Shown here: in pieces, positions 8,463 through 17,640 of the stretch | Layout of the letters: each line of letters begins with the position of its first letter | How positions within the stretch are numbered: the stretch's first letter is position 1 | From: Aminipila butyrica | GTDB taxonomy: Bacteria > Bacillota > Clostridia > Peptostreptococcales > Anaerovoracaceae | Assembly: GCF_010669305.1 (NCBI RefSeq) | Contig: NZ_CP048649.1 | Span: forward strand, 3,038,001 to 3,102,000 | DNA: 64,000 nucleotides | Direction: 5' to 3' | Translations under genes and position numbers: made by a program | Notes under the pieces: model-generated | What the model saw: the letters and a program-made list of their open reading frames with translations, nothing else | What the model was told of the DNA's origin: nothing | The model's database searches: none

Positions 8463-9681
8463 TGGCATCCTCCAACGCCGCCTCTGCCCGGGATAAGTGC
8501 CCAGAAGCTTTCAAAGTCTCATTGTCTTGCAATTTCTCATCTAGCGGAATAATCTCATAGACCGGCTTATCTCCCAGGTGATATTTTTCTACCCAGGTAG
8601 GAACAGCACTCATGGAAATCTCTGTAATCTTCTTTTCAGACTTCATGTACTTCAGTTTCACCTGAGCCATCATACCTTCTTCTGTATAGCGGTTATCTAG
8701 CGTCTCCGTCCGCTGGTTGGAAATAAAGTTACCCATGCTGTAAAAAACAGGAACAGTTTTGCCGGTCTCCGCATTTTTCAGGTATTCCATCTCCTGAAGC
8801 ACGTGAGGATGGGAGGCAAAAATGACGTCTACATCCATCTGATCCACTGTTTTCTGGGCCATGGATTTCTGCCATTGGTTAGCCGCCGTCTGATATTCCT
8901 CTCCCCAGTGGTAATAAATCAGTACGATGTCTGCCCCAGCAGCTCGAGCTTGGCCACAGACTTCCTTAATCTGCTCCAGGTCCTCGTCCAAGGTTTGATA
9001 ATTAAAGGAATTAATCAGGGCTGCATCCGTATCTGATATCGCCCGCCCATTTATACCAGTTGTGCTTCCGCCGGTAGGCGTCTCAAAAGTATAAGGAATT
9101 ACCGCTACCTGAAGACCTTTGACCTCAGTCATGGCATAGCGAAGTTCCTGCTGATCCAGCCGGCTGCCGGCGGTGACGAACCCTTTAGCTCGCAACACCT
9201 CCAGAGTCCGCTTCATCCCAGCCCCGCCCCGGTCCATCATGTGATTGTTGGAGGTAATGGCTACATCAAAACCTGCATCTTTCAACGCGTCTGCCAGCTC
9301 GTCCGGTGCACAGAACTGTGGGTATCCGGAATAAGGCGGACCGGCAAAAGTGGTCTCTAGGTTGCACAAAGCCAAGTCTGCCTGGCTGATGTAGTCCTTT
9401 ACATATTTATAATTGTTGGTATAATCATATCTCCCCGTCTGCTGGTTATATTGACCTTCCAGCTGCGGCTTGTGTACCATCACATCTCCTACGGCCAAGA
9501 TGCTCAAGTCAATGGGCAGCTCCTGCTCCTGCTGAACAGGGCTCTCCTGCCCGTTCCCCCCTGCTGTTCCCCCGCTGCACCCACTAAAAAGCAGTGGAAA
9601 TGCCACTAGACACCCCACTGCGATCCAAGTCCATAGGAGAAGCGCTGTCTTTCTTTGTTTTCTTTCAGCGTTTTCCATCAT
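8440..9681 (-). CDS. CapA/PgsA-like metallophosphatase lipoprotein
   Basis: This 413-residue lipoprotein has a signal peptide with lipobox LFSGC at about residues 30-35 and a low-complexity linker. A PGA_cap (CapA) calcineurin-like domain follows at about residues 55-320: AVGDVMVHKPQ, CNLETTFAG, ITSNNHMMDRGGAGM, IVLIYYHWGEEY and IFASHPHVLQEMEY supply the metal-binding D, N and H residues. Relatives are linked to poly-gamma-glutamate or other capsule synthesis, but a lone capA homologue without capB/capC does not prove capsule formation. It overlaps pepV downstream and follows a NifU-like gene by nine bases. Confidence 0.85.
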   Translation of the reverse strand: MMENAERKQRKTALLLWTWIAVGCLVAFPLLFSGCSGGTAGGNGQESPVQQEQELPIDLSILAVGDVMVHKPQLEGQYNQQTGRYDYTNNYKYVKDYISQADLALCNLETTFAGPPYSGYPQFCAPDELADALKDAGFDVAITSNNHMMDRGGAGMKRTLEVLRAKGFVTAGSRLDQQELRYAMTEVKGLQVAVIPYTFETPTGGSTTGINGRAISDTDAALINSFNYQTLDEDLEQIKEVCGQARAAGADIVLIYYHWGEEYQTAANQWQKSMAQKTVDQMDVDVIFASHPHVLQEMEYLKNAETGKTVPVFYSMGNFISNQRTETLDNRYTEEGMMAQVKLKYMKSEKKITEISMSAVPTWVEKYHLGDKPVYEIIPLDEKLQDNETLKASGHLSRAEAALEDANGLLKNN

Positions 9682-9690
9682 AATCCTCTA

Positions 9691-9912
9691 CTATACGTTT
9701 TCCACTCCGGCGATTTCTGGGTAAGATTCCTTTAGCAGCCGTTCAACTACAGCCTTTAAGGTCATCGTAGCCCCTGGGCAGCCGGCACAGTGTCCCTGCA
9801 AACGAACCTTAACGATATTCTCCGGGGTTAACTCTACAAACTCAATATCTCCGCCGTCTCTCTGCAAGTAAGGACGAATATTTTCTAAAGCATCTTTAAT
9901 TTTATCTTCCAT
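9691..9912 (-). CDS. NifU-like (Nfu) iron-sulfur scaffold protein
   Basis: This 73-residue protein consists only of the NifU C-terminal domain. The paired cysteines lie in GHCAGCPGATMTLK at about residues 40-53 and bind a transferable Fe-S cluster. The opening PYLQRDGGDIEFVEL is the family signature. It is the standard stand-alone size in Firmicutes. Its RBS is a clear AAGGAG. It is the first gene of a short run with capA-like and pepV genes, with no obvious functional link. Confidence 0.93.
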   Translation of the reverse strand: MEDKIKDALENIRPYLQRDGGDIEFVELTPENIVKVRLQGHCAGCPGATMTLKAVVERLLKESYPEIAGVENV

Positions 9913-10038
9913 ATTGTATTTCTCCTTTTTTCTGCTTTTCTGGGTTGTTATTATTTTACCACAAAATCAATGGATTCAACACTAAATATTTCTTTTTTCC
10001 TTTTCGCTACTCAACTATTTTGTTCAAGTTCCGTGAAG

Positions 10039-11298
10039 CTAGTATAAGCTAACGATAGCCGGTTCCATCGTGTAGGCAGATATAGCTTGCCCATTTACGA
10101 TTTTTTTCACTACCACGGATTTAATAGGATCTCCATTCATGTCAAAGGTGATGGTTCCAGATGCTCCTGGGAATTCCCTGGTACTAGCAATGGTCTTGCG
10201 CAGGGCTTCTCCATCTAAAGCTGTACCAGCCTTGTTCAAAGAATCCACGGCAATCATGTAAGCATCAAAACCTAAGGCCGCTGAACTATCTGGAACAGCA
10301 TCCTGCCCATATTTTGCCTTGTACGCTTTTTTGAAATTGTCCGACATGATAGTCGTGCTGGTGTTGGGATCGAAAATCGTGGAGAAAGACACACCCTCTG
10401 CTGCCTCTTTTCCAGCCAGCTCAATCAGCTTCTGGGAATCCCACTGGTCGGTGCCTAAGAATAAAGCGGTAACCCCGACTTTCTTCGCTTCCTTTAAGAT
10501 TTCCGCAGCCGCCTCCAGCTTTACCGGCAGAAAGACCACTTGAGCGCCCGATTCCTTAATCTTTCGCAGATTGGCTTCCAATTTGTCCTGTTGGTCCATA
10601 TCATAGTCGCTGGAGACGACTACCGCATTGGCGTTGCCTGTCATCTGGATAAACTTGTCCGAAAAAGTCTGCGATACGGCGATAGCGTAATCATCATTCT
10701 CCGGCCTCATGATGGCCGCGGTGCTCACCCCCAGAGATTCCACTGCGTATTTAGCCAATACCACGCCTTGGAAGGAGTCCAACAAGCAGACCCTAAAGTA
10801 AAAAGGGTTATAGCTGGTCACCAGGGGGTTGGTGTTGGTAATGGCAATAGCCGGCAGCTGGGCCGCCTCGAAAATCTTCACTGCCGCCAGAGAATTAGCG
10901 CTGCCGTAGCTGCCCAAGACAATGGATACCCGCTTGTCCACCATCTCCCGGGCCACGCTCTCTGCCACATTAATATCCGATTTATTATCTCCGTAAACTA
11001 ACTCTACCTCCTTACCCAAAGCTTTGGGAAACATGGCGTGGGCTAGTTCAATGCCTCGCGTCTCCATTTCACCCATTTCCTTGTCTTTCCCGCTCAAGGG
11101 TTCAAAGATGCCAATTCGTACGGTGGATTCCGGCTCCTTCTCTTTATCAATAAAGGTCCCTTTAAAGTTGTCAAAGGTAGCACAGCCTGCCAGATTTAAT
11201 GCCAGAACTAAAGCCGCCGCTGCCAAAACCGTCTGTTTCACTTTACCGGGACGCCTTGCTTTGTTGTATATTTTAGCTTCATCAGATTTCTTCGTCAT
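10039..11298 (-). CDS. Branched-chain amino-acid-type ABC substrate-binding lipoprotein (LivJ-like)
   Basis: The protein has 419 residues. An unusually long charged N-terminus (about 20 residues, KARRPGKVKQ) precedes a hydrophobic stretch and lipobox LNLAGC near residue 39. The mature part is a type I periplasmic-binding fold (Peripla_BP_6), beginning VRIGIFEPLSGKDKEMG and including ELVYGDNKSDINVAES and VLGSYGSANSLAAVKIFE. Such proteins deliver amino acids or related ligands to LivHMGF-type permeases, but no permease genes are adjacent, so the ligand and partner are unknown. It may be an orphan binding protein. Confidence 0.87.
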   Translation of the reverse strand: MTKKSDEAKIYNKARRPGKVKQTVLAAAALVLALNLAGCATFDNFKGTFIDKEKEPESTVRIGIFEPLSGKDKEMGEMETRGIELAHAMFPKALGKEVELVYGDNKSDINVAESVAREMVDKRVSIVLGSYGSANSLAAVKIFEAAQLPAIAITNTNPLVTSYNPFYFRVCLLDSFQGVVLAKYAVESLGVSTAAIMRPENDDYAIAVSQTFSDKFIQMTGNANAVVVSSDYDMDQQDKLEANLRKIKESGAQVVFLPVKLEAAAEILKEAKKVGVTALFLGTDQWDSQKLIELAGKEAAEGVSFSTIFDPNTSTTIMSDNFKKAYKAKYGQDAVPDSSAALGFDAYMIAVDSLNKAGTALDGEALRKTIASTREFPGASGTITFDMNGDPIKSVVVKKIVNGQAISAYTMEPAIVSLY

Positions 11299-11573
11299 AG
11301 TCGTTCTCCCTTTTCACCCTCAATCCATTCCTGGCAAGCACTTTACAGAGGTTTCTCCTCTTGTCTCATCCAGTAATAGAACATTCCCATCATACCAAAT
11401 TCCAGGCCTTTTTTCAAGTCGTTTGCACTGCTCCGCTCTATTCCCTTCTATTCTGGCCTAAACCCGCTTGTAAGCAAGCTTTAAGCAGCTTCTTTGCTTA
11501 TTGCTTTACCCCGATGCTCCCCTGTCTTTAAGGCGGGGTTTGCTATAAAAGCTTAAAAAATATGTTTAGTTTG

Positions 11574-11602
11574 TTTATTTCAAGGTATAAATGAAGTATA
11601 AT
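11574..11602 (+). promoter_or_regulatory. Probable promoter of the rubrerythrin gene
   Basis: TTTATT (11574-11579) and TATAAT (11597-11602) are 17 bases apart, giving a leader of about 85 bases before ATG 11694. That leader holds a small CCAGC / GCTGG hairpin near 11640-11660. In the rest of the 11299-11573 gap I see no gene or strong signal. Confidence 0.5.
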
Positions 11603-11693
11603 GAATACAATAACGTACAGCTCCTGCAAGCTTGTTTTACCAGCCTTGCGGGTAAGCTGGCGAAAAGTAATGTTGAAAATGGAGGATGAAATT

Positions 11694-12236
11694 ATGAAAT
11701 GGACTTGTTCAGTTTGCGGTTACACTCACGAAGGTGCTGAGGCACCAGAAAAATGTCCACAGTGCGGCGTTCCTGCTGAGAAATTTATCAAGGTAGAGGA
11801 TGGCGCCAGAGAATGGGCTGACCAGCATGTAGTAGGCGTAGCGAAGGGTGTTGATCCTGAAATCATCGAAGGTCTTCGTGCGAACTTTACTGGTGAATGT
11901 ACCGAAGTAGGCATGTATCTGGCTATGGCTAGAGTGGCTCATCGAGAAGGCTATCCAGAGATTGGTCTGTACTGGGAAAAGGCTGCCTGGGAAGAAGCGG
12001 AGCACGCAGCTAAGTTTGCAGAGCTTCTGGGTGAAGTAGTTACTGATTCCACAAAGAAGAATCTGGAGATGCGTATTGAAGCCGAAAACGGTGCTTGTGC
12101 AGGGAAGAAGATGCTGGCAGCGAAGGCGAAAGAACAGAACTTAGATGCCATCCATGATACCGTACATGAAATGGCCAAGGATGAAGCTAGGCACGGCTGT
12201 GCATTTGAAGGACTTTACAACAGATATTTTAAATAA
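11694..12236 (+). CDS. Reverse rubrerythrin (NADH peroxidase-type)
   Basis: This 180-residue cytoplasmic protein has its rubredoxin domain at the N-terminus ([20 protein letters not shown], residues 4-24), followed by the four-helix di-iron rubrerythrin domain. Metal-ligand motifs [27 protein letters not shown] and [12 protein letters not shown] are present. That order is reversed relative to classical rubrerythrin and matches the clostridial revRbr proteins that reduce H2O2 and O2 in strict anaerobes. I set the start at ATG 11694, with GGAGG nine bases upstream; the longer in-frame extension from 11601 would add 31 unrelated residues. It has its own promoter and terminator. Confidence 0.95.
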   Translation: MKWTCSVCGYTHEGAEAPEKCPQCGVPAEKFIKVEDGAREWADQHVVGVAKGVDPEIIEGLRANFTGECTEVGMYLAMARVAHREGYPEIGLYWEKAAWEEAEHAAKFAELLGEVVTDSTKKNLEMRIEAENGACAGKKMLAAKAKEQNLDAIHDTVHEMAKDEARHGCAFEGLYNRYFK

Positions 12237-12256
12237 GAGAAATCCGAACATATTAA

Positions 12257-12300
12257 GCCCCTTGCTAGCAGGAGATATCCTGTTGGCAAGGGGGTTTCGT
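12257..12300 (+). terminator. Terminator of the reverse rubrerythrin gene
   Basis: Stem CCCCTTGC / GCAAGGGG with an inner stem TAGCAGGA / TCCTGTTG is followed by TTTCGTATTTTT. Confidence 0.8.
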
Positions 12301-12448
12301 ATTTTTACATAAATCAATTTTAGAAAACATCTTATAAAATATAGCCTTCTTCCTTTTCACTATCGCCTTTCATATAAACTGCCTGTATACTTCTAGCTGG
12401 TGCAGGTGTAAAATATTATATACTTTATCTGACAAAAGGAGAAATAAC

Positions 12449-12598
12449 ATGTCAAAGAAAAAAGATTCCTCTAATTCTGGATTAGCTATTGGCTTAAGTT
12501 TCGGTCTGATAGCTGGTTTACTTTTTAATAATCTAGCATTAGGCCTGTCTTTAGGGTTAGTCTTTGGCTTATCATTTGGTAAAATTTTCACTAAATAA
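12449..12598 (+). CDS. Small glycine-rich membrane peptide (49 residues)
   Basis: This ORF encodes 49 residues, starting MSKKKDSSNSGLAIGL and ending in FGKIFTK. An AAGGAG ribosome binding site lies eight bases before the ATG. The body is a repeated G-L-x-x-G-L pattern (glycine-zipper-like) forming one or two membrane segments flanked by lysines. Comparable tiny hydrophobic proteins occur in Firmicutes without assigned function. It stands alone between the rubrerythrin terminator and a tetR-type gene. The reverse-strand ORF over the same bases looks like a shadow. Confidence 0.7.
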   Translation: MSKKKDSSNSGLAIGLSFGLIAGLLFNNLALGLSLGLVFGLSFGKIFTK

Positions 12599-12858
12599 TC
12601 TTAATAAATTGCCGTCATCTGTACCTGATTTTGTAGAGATTCTCCTTGATTTTCCGTTCAAGACAAGACCTCCCGCTTGCTTTCTATCTTAAATAGATTC
12701 CTGGAGCAGTGCCAGCATATGCGGGCACAATTGTTAAACAAAAAAGGCTGCCCACTAAAAGCCCGACTTCTGCGTTTCATTGACTTATGAATGGTATTAT
12801 GTTAGCCTTAGATGAACACCATGATAAAATCTATTTTATTGAAGGAGAAGCCATTACT

Positions 12859-13448
12859 ATGCCCCAGATTTTTGATGAACACGGGCGGGAAAAGCTCCGG
12901 GTACAAATGCTTGAAAATGGATTTGAGCTAATTAAGCGTTTCGGTCTGAAAAAAACCTCTGTAAAAGATATTACAACAGCATCCGGCATTGCCACAGGCA
13001 CATTTTATAATTTCTTTAAAACAAAAGAAGAATTTGTTTATCAAATTATTCTGCATAAACGGGAGCAATCAAAAGCCAGCTTTCAGGCGCTAATTGATCA
13101 GAGCGACATGCTGGACAGAGCGGCCTTTCGGCAATTATTACAGACTATTTTCTTTGCCGACAACAATATCTTTGAATATTTAAAGCCGGAAGAAGTAGCC
13201 ATGCTATATGCCCGCTGGCCAGAAAATTACATGAAAAAAGAAGGCACTGCCGAACAGACAACGATGTGGATATTAAACCATGTTTCCCATAAAAAAATGA
13301 TTGTGACTGGAAAGTCTTTGCGAATTTCTGCAAAGCCGTGTCACTCATTCGATATGGCAAAGAAAACCTCTACCATGAGGCTTATGATGAAATGATGGAG
13401 CATATCATCAACATGGTTCTAGATTATGTGATAGGAGAAGAATCTTGA
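12859..13448 (+). pseudogene. TetR-family regulator, frameshifted at an A7 run
   Basis: From ATG 12859 the protein shows a normal TetR DNA-binding domain: FGLKKTSVKDITTASGIATG and TFYNFFKTKEEFVYQII at residues 30-70. Translation in this frame ends at 13395 with an atypical tail. One base further along, the sequence after the seven-A run at 13291-13297 continues in another frame for about 50 residues of helical, TetR-like sequence (NDCDWKVFANFCKAVSLI, then DEMMEHIINMVLDYVIG) to the stop at 13446-13448. An eighth A would restore a single ORF of about 197 residues. This is either a genuine frameshift (pseudogene or phase-variable) or a homopolymer sequencing error. No obvious target gene is adjacent. 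Confidence 0.75.
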
Positions 13449-13483
13449 ATCTGGTGCTCTACAGCCTTATAAAGTAAATAAAA

Positions 13484-13541
13484 ATTCCCTGTAAATTAGA
13501 TCAGTTAAAAATAACTGCCCATTTTACGGGGAATTTTTTAA
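13484..13541. terminator. Bidirectional terminator between tetR-type and SLH genes
   Basis: AATTCCC-T-GTAAA pairs with TTTAC-GGGGAATT across an AT-rich loop. A T-run follows on both strands, so it can serve both convergent genes. Confidence 0.7.
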
Positions 13542-13557
13542 TTCTACCCAGATGTTT

Positions 13558-14822
13558 CTAGTTTCTCACCCCAGTTATGCCGCTGCCATCACAAGAAACA
13601 ACAGCGCAATTGCGGAAACCATAACCCAAAATGGATCCTACAATCACATCGCTGTCTGCCTGAATCGTACCGCTGGCTTGGCAGTTTACAAGGTGCATAG
13701 CCGAGGAAGCAGGATAGTATTTATTGTAATTCGGACCGCAGAAGCCGCTGCCCACGATACCGCCGATACGGTTGGCCCCTGCCCCTGCCTGAAGTGTCAA
13801 GCCAGTTACCTCACAGTCTTTAATCAGCGTAAAGTTCTCGGCATTGCCATCAGCAGCCGCTGCTCCTTCATTAACAATACCGGCATAGCCCAACAAACCA
13901 CCAATCATGATTGCATTGGCACCAACCTTAATTGTAACATTTTCTGCTTTGCAGTTGATTACCTTATCACTTTCAAACGCACAGCCGGCCAGGCCACCGA
14001 TGCCGCTGACTCCCATTGTGATGCCTTCATCGTGCATCGCTTCCGTTGCCGTAACTGTACCGGTGACAGTGCAATTGGACAGACTGCCGCCCTCCAGACC
14101 ACCACCTAAAATGCCTGCGCCGCTTCCCCCCGCAGAAGTTAAGAGCACATCCGCCTCTACGGTGCAGTTTTTCATATTGGTATTTTGGGCACTACCAACA
14201 AGACCTGCCGCATAAAAGCTGCCGGCAACTTTGTTTTTGCCTGAAATGGAGATATCCTTAATCGTAATCCCGCTTTCAGCAGAAGGCATCGACATCCCTA
14301 CAAGCGCACCGGTACAAGACCCTGTAGAAAAAATGGTTGCATTCTTTATTTTCAGGTTCTGGATAGAAGCCTCCCCTGCCAATCCGCCGAACAAACCAGT
14401 CCCGCTCATATCACGCTGGCCCACCTCTTCCCGGTTAATGGTTAAATTTGAAATTGTATAACCGCCGCCGTCAAAGCTGCCGGTAAAAGCCTCCTCCGGA
14501 ATAGCACTGACATCCCCATTATCGGGGTCCCTTGGTACATATGCACCAATAGGAATCCAATTGTATCCGGTCAAATCGATGTTGTCTATCAAGACAAAAT
14601 GCTTGTCCAAATAATTGTGAACACGAGCTAACTGTTCCTTGGTAGCAATTTGCCAAGGATTTTCTTTTGAGCCGTCCCCCTCAGCAAAAGCGTCAGCAGC
14701 AGCCAATACAGCGGTTACTGTCGGGCCCGTATAAGTCCCCGCCGACTCTGATTCCAGTGTTTGAACCGCATCTACCTCTGCCAAGATTACAGCTTTTGCC
14801 GCATCCCCTGCCCCTACTTGAT
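13558..14822 (-). repeat. C-terminal copy of 1.26-kb coding tandem repeat
   Basis: It encodes residues of about 912-1332 of the SLH/GLUG protein. It aligns from start to end with bases 14823-16085; the copies differ by many point substitutions but keep the reading frame and length. Confidence 0.85.
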
Positions 14823-17556
14823 TACCTGCACCGGTTATCCCGCTGCCATCACACGAAACAACAATACAGTTGCGGAAGGCATAACCCAAGATGGAACCTA
14901 CGATAACATCGCTATCAGCTTGAATGGTACCAGTAGCCTGACAATCCACAAGGTGCATTGCAGAGGAAGCAGGATAGAAACTATTGTAATTCGGTCCGCA
15001 GAAGCCGCTGCCCACAATGCCGCCGATGCGATTGGCACCGGCACCTGCCTGAATCTCCAAGCCGGTTACCTCACATTCTTTAATCAGAGTAAAGCCCTCG
15101 CCATTGCCATCAGCGGCTAATACGCCCTCATTGACAATACCGGCATATCCTAATAACCCACCTATCATGATTGCATTAGCGCCAACTTTAATCGTAACAT
15201 CCTCTGCCCGGCAGTTAATGACCTCCTCGCTTTCAAAAGCGCAGCCAGCCAGACCTCCGATACCGCTAACCCCCATTGTTGTACCTTTGTAATTCATGGC
15301 TTCGGTTGCTGTAACCGTACCCGTCACTATGCAGTTGGACAGGTTGCCACCTTCCAAGCCGCCCCCCAGAAGTCCGGCTCCGCTTCCTCCCGCAGAAGTT
15401 AAAGTGACGTCAGCCTCTACGGCGCAATCCTCCATATTGGTATCTTGAGCACTGCCAAGAAGACCTGCTACATAAAAACTGCCGGCGATTTTGTTGTTCC
15501 CCGATAGATTGATATTCTGAATAGCCTCCTCGTTATCCTCAGCAGACATGGACATGCCGACAAGGGCCCCCGTACAAGATCCGGAGGAAAAAATCTCTAC
15601 ATCTTCAAGATTTAAATCATAGATGGAAAAGTCATCTGCCGTTCCGCCAAACAAGCCAGTGCCAGACATGTCTCGTTGCTCCAGGTCGTCCCGGTTAATG
15701 GTTAAATTAGAAATTGTATGACCGCCGCCGTCAAAACTCCCTGTAAAGGCCACCTCCAACGTCGCGCTGACATCTCCCGCATCTGGATCCTTCGGCACAT
15801 ATTTGCCGATAGGAACCCAATTATATCCATCCAAGTCGATATCTCCAGTCAACAGAAAGTGTCCATCCAAATGCTCTTGCATCAAGGCCAGTTCTTCTGC
15901 CGTATCAATCTCCCAAGGACTTCCGCTTGATCCATCTCCGCCGCCATCAAACGATGCTGCGACCTCTATCTGCTTTGTTACATCTGGACCAGTATACACT
16001 TCCGTGGAATCCTCTTCCACGGTCTGAACAGAGTCCACCTTTGCCAGAATTACTGCTATCGCCGCATCTATCGCCCCAACTTGGTTGCTCACATCGAGCT
16101 TGTTACTGGAGCTGCCTTTGGACTTGCCGCTCGATTTGCTGCTGACAGGAGTCGTTGCTGGAGCAGTAGCACTACCGTTAGTGGTGACAGTGCCTGTCCC
16201 TGTTATCGCAGAAACTTTCCCTTCCCCTTTTGTGGTCATATCTACAGAGGTAGCCAGTTTATCTACATTTGCATCCTTTGCTACTTCTAAGCTGGTTCCT
16301 TTAGCCGTGCTTGTCACTTCTACGGTCTTCACGGTACCAGTTACCGCCAGCTCGGAGTTAGGCGCCGCATTCACTAAGGTAGTAACAGTCCCTGCTACTG
16401 ACACCTTCGCACCTTCTGCTGCCTGCGCGACGTTAATCGTTGTTACCGACGCTTCTTTTGCTACGGTTAGATTCGCAGCCTCTATCGTAATACTTAAAGT
16501 AGTAATACTGGCCTTTTGTACTACCACCGGTACATCTGAGACCGCAACTACCAGCGCCCCCACCTTACCTTCTACCAATACATTCTTTTTGCCATCATTG
16601 ACCACGATTTGACTTACCGTTGAATCTTCTGAGGCTGCAACCCGTACATTGCCATCGACTTTGGCAATCACCAGATTTTCAATTGAACTATTTCCTGTAA
16701 TGCTGACAGAATTGATGCCGCCGCCTCTGACAATGGTCTTCCCCGTAACCTTAACATTATCAAGAGTAATCTCTCCGCTGCCGACACCATCACCAAGGAT
16801 TAAGTCCCCATTAACGATAAGGTTCTTTAAGGTAACATCTGGTACATTAACCATCACATTGCCCGCAGCTACTACTTCCGTAAGTGTTCCAGCCGTGTTA
16901 ATATACTGCTTAACCATGTTGTCCATGATTTTTGCAAATTCCGCTCTTGTAATATAGTCTGTTGGCTTGATCAAGCCGTTCGTTCCTGAAAGTACTCCTT
17001 TTTCCACAAGTGCACTGATACTTGGTGCTGCCCATGTCGCAATACTGCTTTTATCCTTAAAGGAAGTTAAAGCTGTACTCGATCCATCAGCGGCTTCCAT
17101 TTTGAAGGCCCTTGTTAAAATAGTAAAGGCTTCCTGTCTGGTGATTTTATCGTTTGGTCTCATCGTTGCAGCAAGCTTCATGGTTCCCATATGGACAGCT
17201 TTTGCCATATCTCCCGCATACCAGGCCCCAGATCCCACGTCGCTTACGCCGTTTAAATCCGTTGTTTCTTCTGCCCCAAAGGCTCTATTTACTACGGCAG
17301 CCATTTCTGCTCTGCTCAATGTACCTCTTGGCTTAATATGTAATCCGTCTGTTTGTGGATAGCCTTTCAGCAGGCCATTTGCTACTGCATTGGAAAGGGC
17401 CTCTGTAGACCAATCCTTTGGCATATCTGCAAAGGTAGCCTCTTGAACATCCGCAGCAACTGCCGTTTCTGCATCAGCAAAAACTATAGTGGGCGTATAA
17501 CAAAAGGCCACGGCAAAAGCCAAAAAAGCTGCCAAGAATCTTTTTGTTCTTTTCAT
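13558..17556 (-). CDS. S-layer-anchored GLUG-repeat exoprotein with internal tandem duplication
   Basis: The protein has 1332 residues. A signal peptide (MKRTKRFLAAFLAFAVAFCY) is followed by three SLH domains at about residues 40-217 that tether it to the cell wall polymer. Next comes a Val/Thr-rich region of short beta repeats (about 225-470) that looks like a beta-solenoid, then a Ser/Lys/Gly linker (SSKSSGKSKGSSS). Two near-identical 421-residue modules follow (about 491-911 and 912-1332), each opening with NQVGA and containing GSFDGGG, NLTINR and several GLUG-type G-G-L-x-G motifs. It is probably an adhesin or structural S-layer-associated protein. A palindromic site (17624-17640) precedes it and a bidirectional terminator follows it. 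Confidence 0.85.
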   Translation of the reverse strand: MKRTKRFLAAFLAFAVAFCYTPTIVFADAETAVAADVQEATFADMPKDWSTEALSNAVANGLLKGYPQTDGLHIKPRGTLSRAEMAAVVNRAFGAEETTDLNGVSDVGSGAWYAGDMAKAVHMGTMKLAATMRPNDKITRQEAFTILTRAFKMEAADGSSTALTSFKDKSSIATWAAPSISALVEKGVLSGTNGLIKPTDYITRAEFAKIMDNMVKQYINTAGTLTEVVAAGNVMVNVPDVTLKNLIVNGDLILGDGVGSGEITLDNVKVTGKTIVRGGGINSVSITGNSSIENLVIAKVDGNVRVAASEDSTVSQIVVNDGKKNVLVEGKVGALVVAVSDVPVVVQKASITTLSITIEAANLTVAKEASVTTINVAQAAEGAKVSVAGTVTTLVNAAPNSELAVTGTVKTVEVTSTAKGTSLEVAKDANVDKLATSVDMTTKGEGKVSAITGTGTVTTNGSATAPATTPVSSKSSGKSKGSSSNKLDVSNQVGAIDAAIAVILAKVDSVQTVEEDSTEVYTGPDVTKQIEVAASFDGGGDGSSGSPWEIDTAEELALMQEHLDGHFLLTGDIDLDGYNWVPIGKYVPKDPDAGDVSATLEVAFTGSFDGGGHTISNLTINRDDLEQRDMSGTGLFGGTADDFSIYDLNLEDVEIFSSGSCTGALVGMSMSAEDNEEAIQNINLSGNNKIAGSFYVAGLLGSAQDTNMEDCAVEADVTLTSAGGSGAGLLGGGLEGGNLSNCIVTGTVTATEAMNYKGTTMGVSGIGGLAGCAFESEEVINCRAEDVTIKVGANAIMIGGLLGYAGIVNEGVLAADGNGEGFTLIKECEVTGLEIQAGAGANRIGGIVGSGFCGPNYNSFYPASSAMHLVDCQATGTIQADSDVIVGSILGYAFRNCIVVSCDGSGITGAGNQVGAGDAAKAVILAEVDAVQTLESESAGTYTGPTVTAVLAAADAFAEGDGSKENPWQIATKEQLARVHNYLDKHFVLIDNIDLTGYNWIPIGAYVPRDPDNGDVSAIPEEAFTGSFDGGGYTISNLTINREEVGQRDMSGTGLFGGLAGEASIQNLKIKNATIFSTGSCTGALVGMSMPSAESGITIKDISISGKNKVAGSFYAAGLVGSAQNTNMKNCTVEADVLLTSAGGSGAGILGGGLEGGSLSNCTVTGTVTATEAMHDEGITMGVSGIGGLAGCAFESDKVINCKAENVTIKVGANAIMIGGLLGYAGIVNEGAAAADGNAENFTLIKDCEVTGLTLQAGAGANRIGGIVGSGFCGPNYNKYYPASSAMHLVNCQASGTIQADSDVIVGSILGYGFRNCAVVSCDGSGITGVRN
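14823..16085 (-). repeat. N-terminal copy of 1.26-kb coding tandem repeat
   Basis: It encodes residues of about 491-911. Both copies begin with NQVGA and end at a GSGITG segment, so the unit boundary is sharp. Confidence 0.85.
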
Positions 17557-17623
17557 GTTTTTCTCCTTTAAGTATATGATTTAATGAATATATAAAGATA
17601 TTTGTTCATGCAAACATCATCAT

Positions 17624-17640
17624 GTTAGCATAAGCTAACC
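17624..17640. promoter_or_regulatory. Palindromic operator candidate GTTAGC-ATAA-GCTAAC
   Basis: A perfect 6-bp inverted repeat with a 4-base spacer sits about 70 bases upstream of the SLH gene start. Its 17-bp reverse complement matches 4933-4949 at 16 positions. The rest of the 17557-17876 gap holds AT-rich promoter sequence and another short dyad (GCTATAGC, near 17801). Confidence 0.45.

Noticed and set aside
10040..10062. A partial match (TAAGCTAAC) to the 17-bp palindrome
   Set aside because: It lies in the coding end of the binding-protein gene and matches only half of the dyad.
12370..12591. A 73-residue minus-strand ORF with repeated K-P-K-P-N motifs
   Set aside because: It is the reverse reading of the well-supported 49-residue plus-strand peptide gene with a good RBS.
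13558..17556. Direct repeats that could suggest a CRISPR or mobile element
   Set aside because: The repeats are in frame inside one coding sequence, with no spacer pattern, transposase or terminal inverted repeats.
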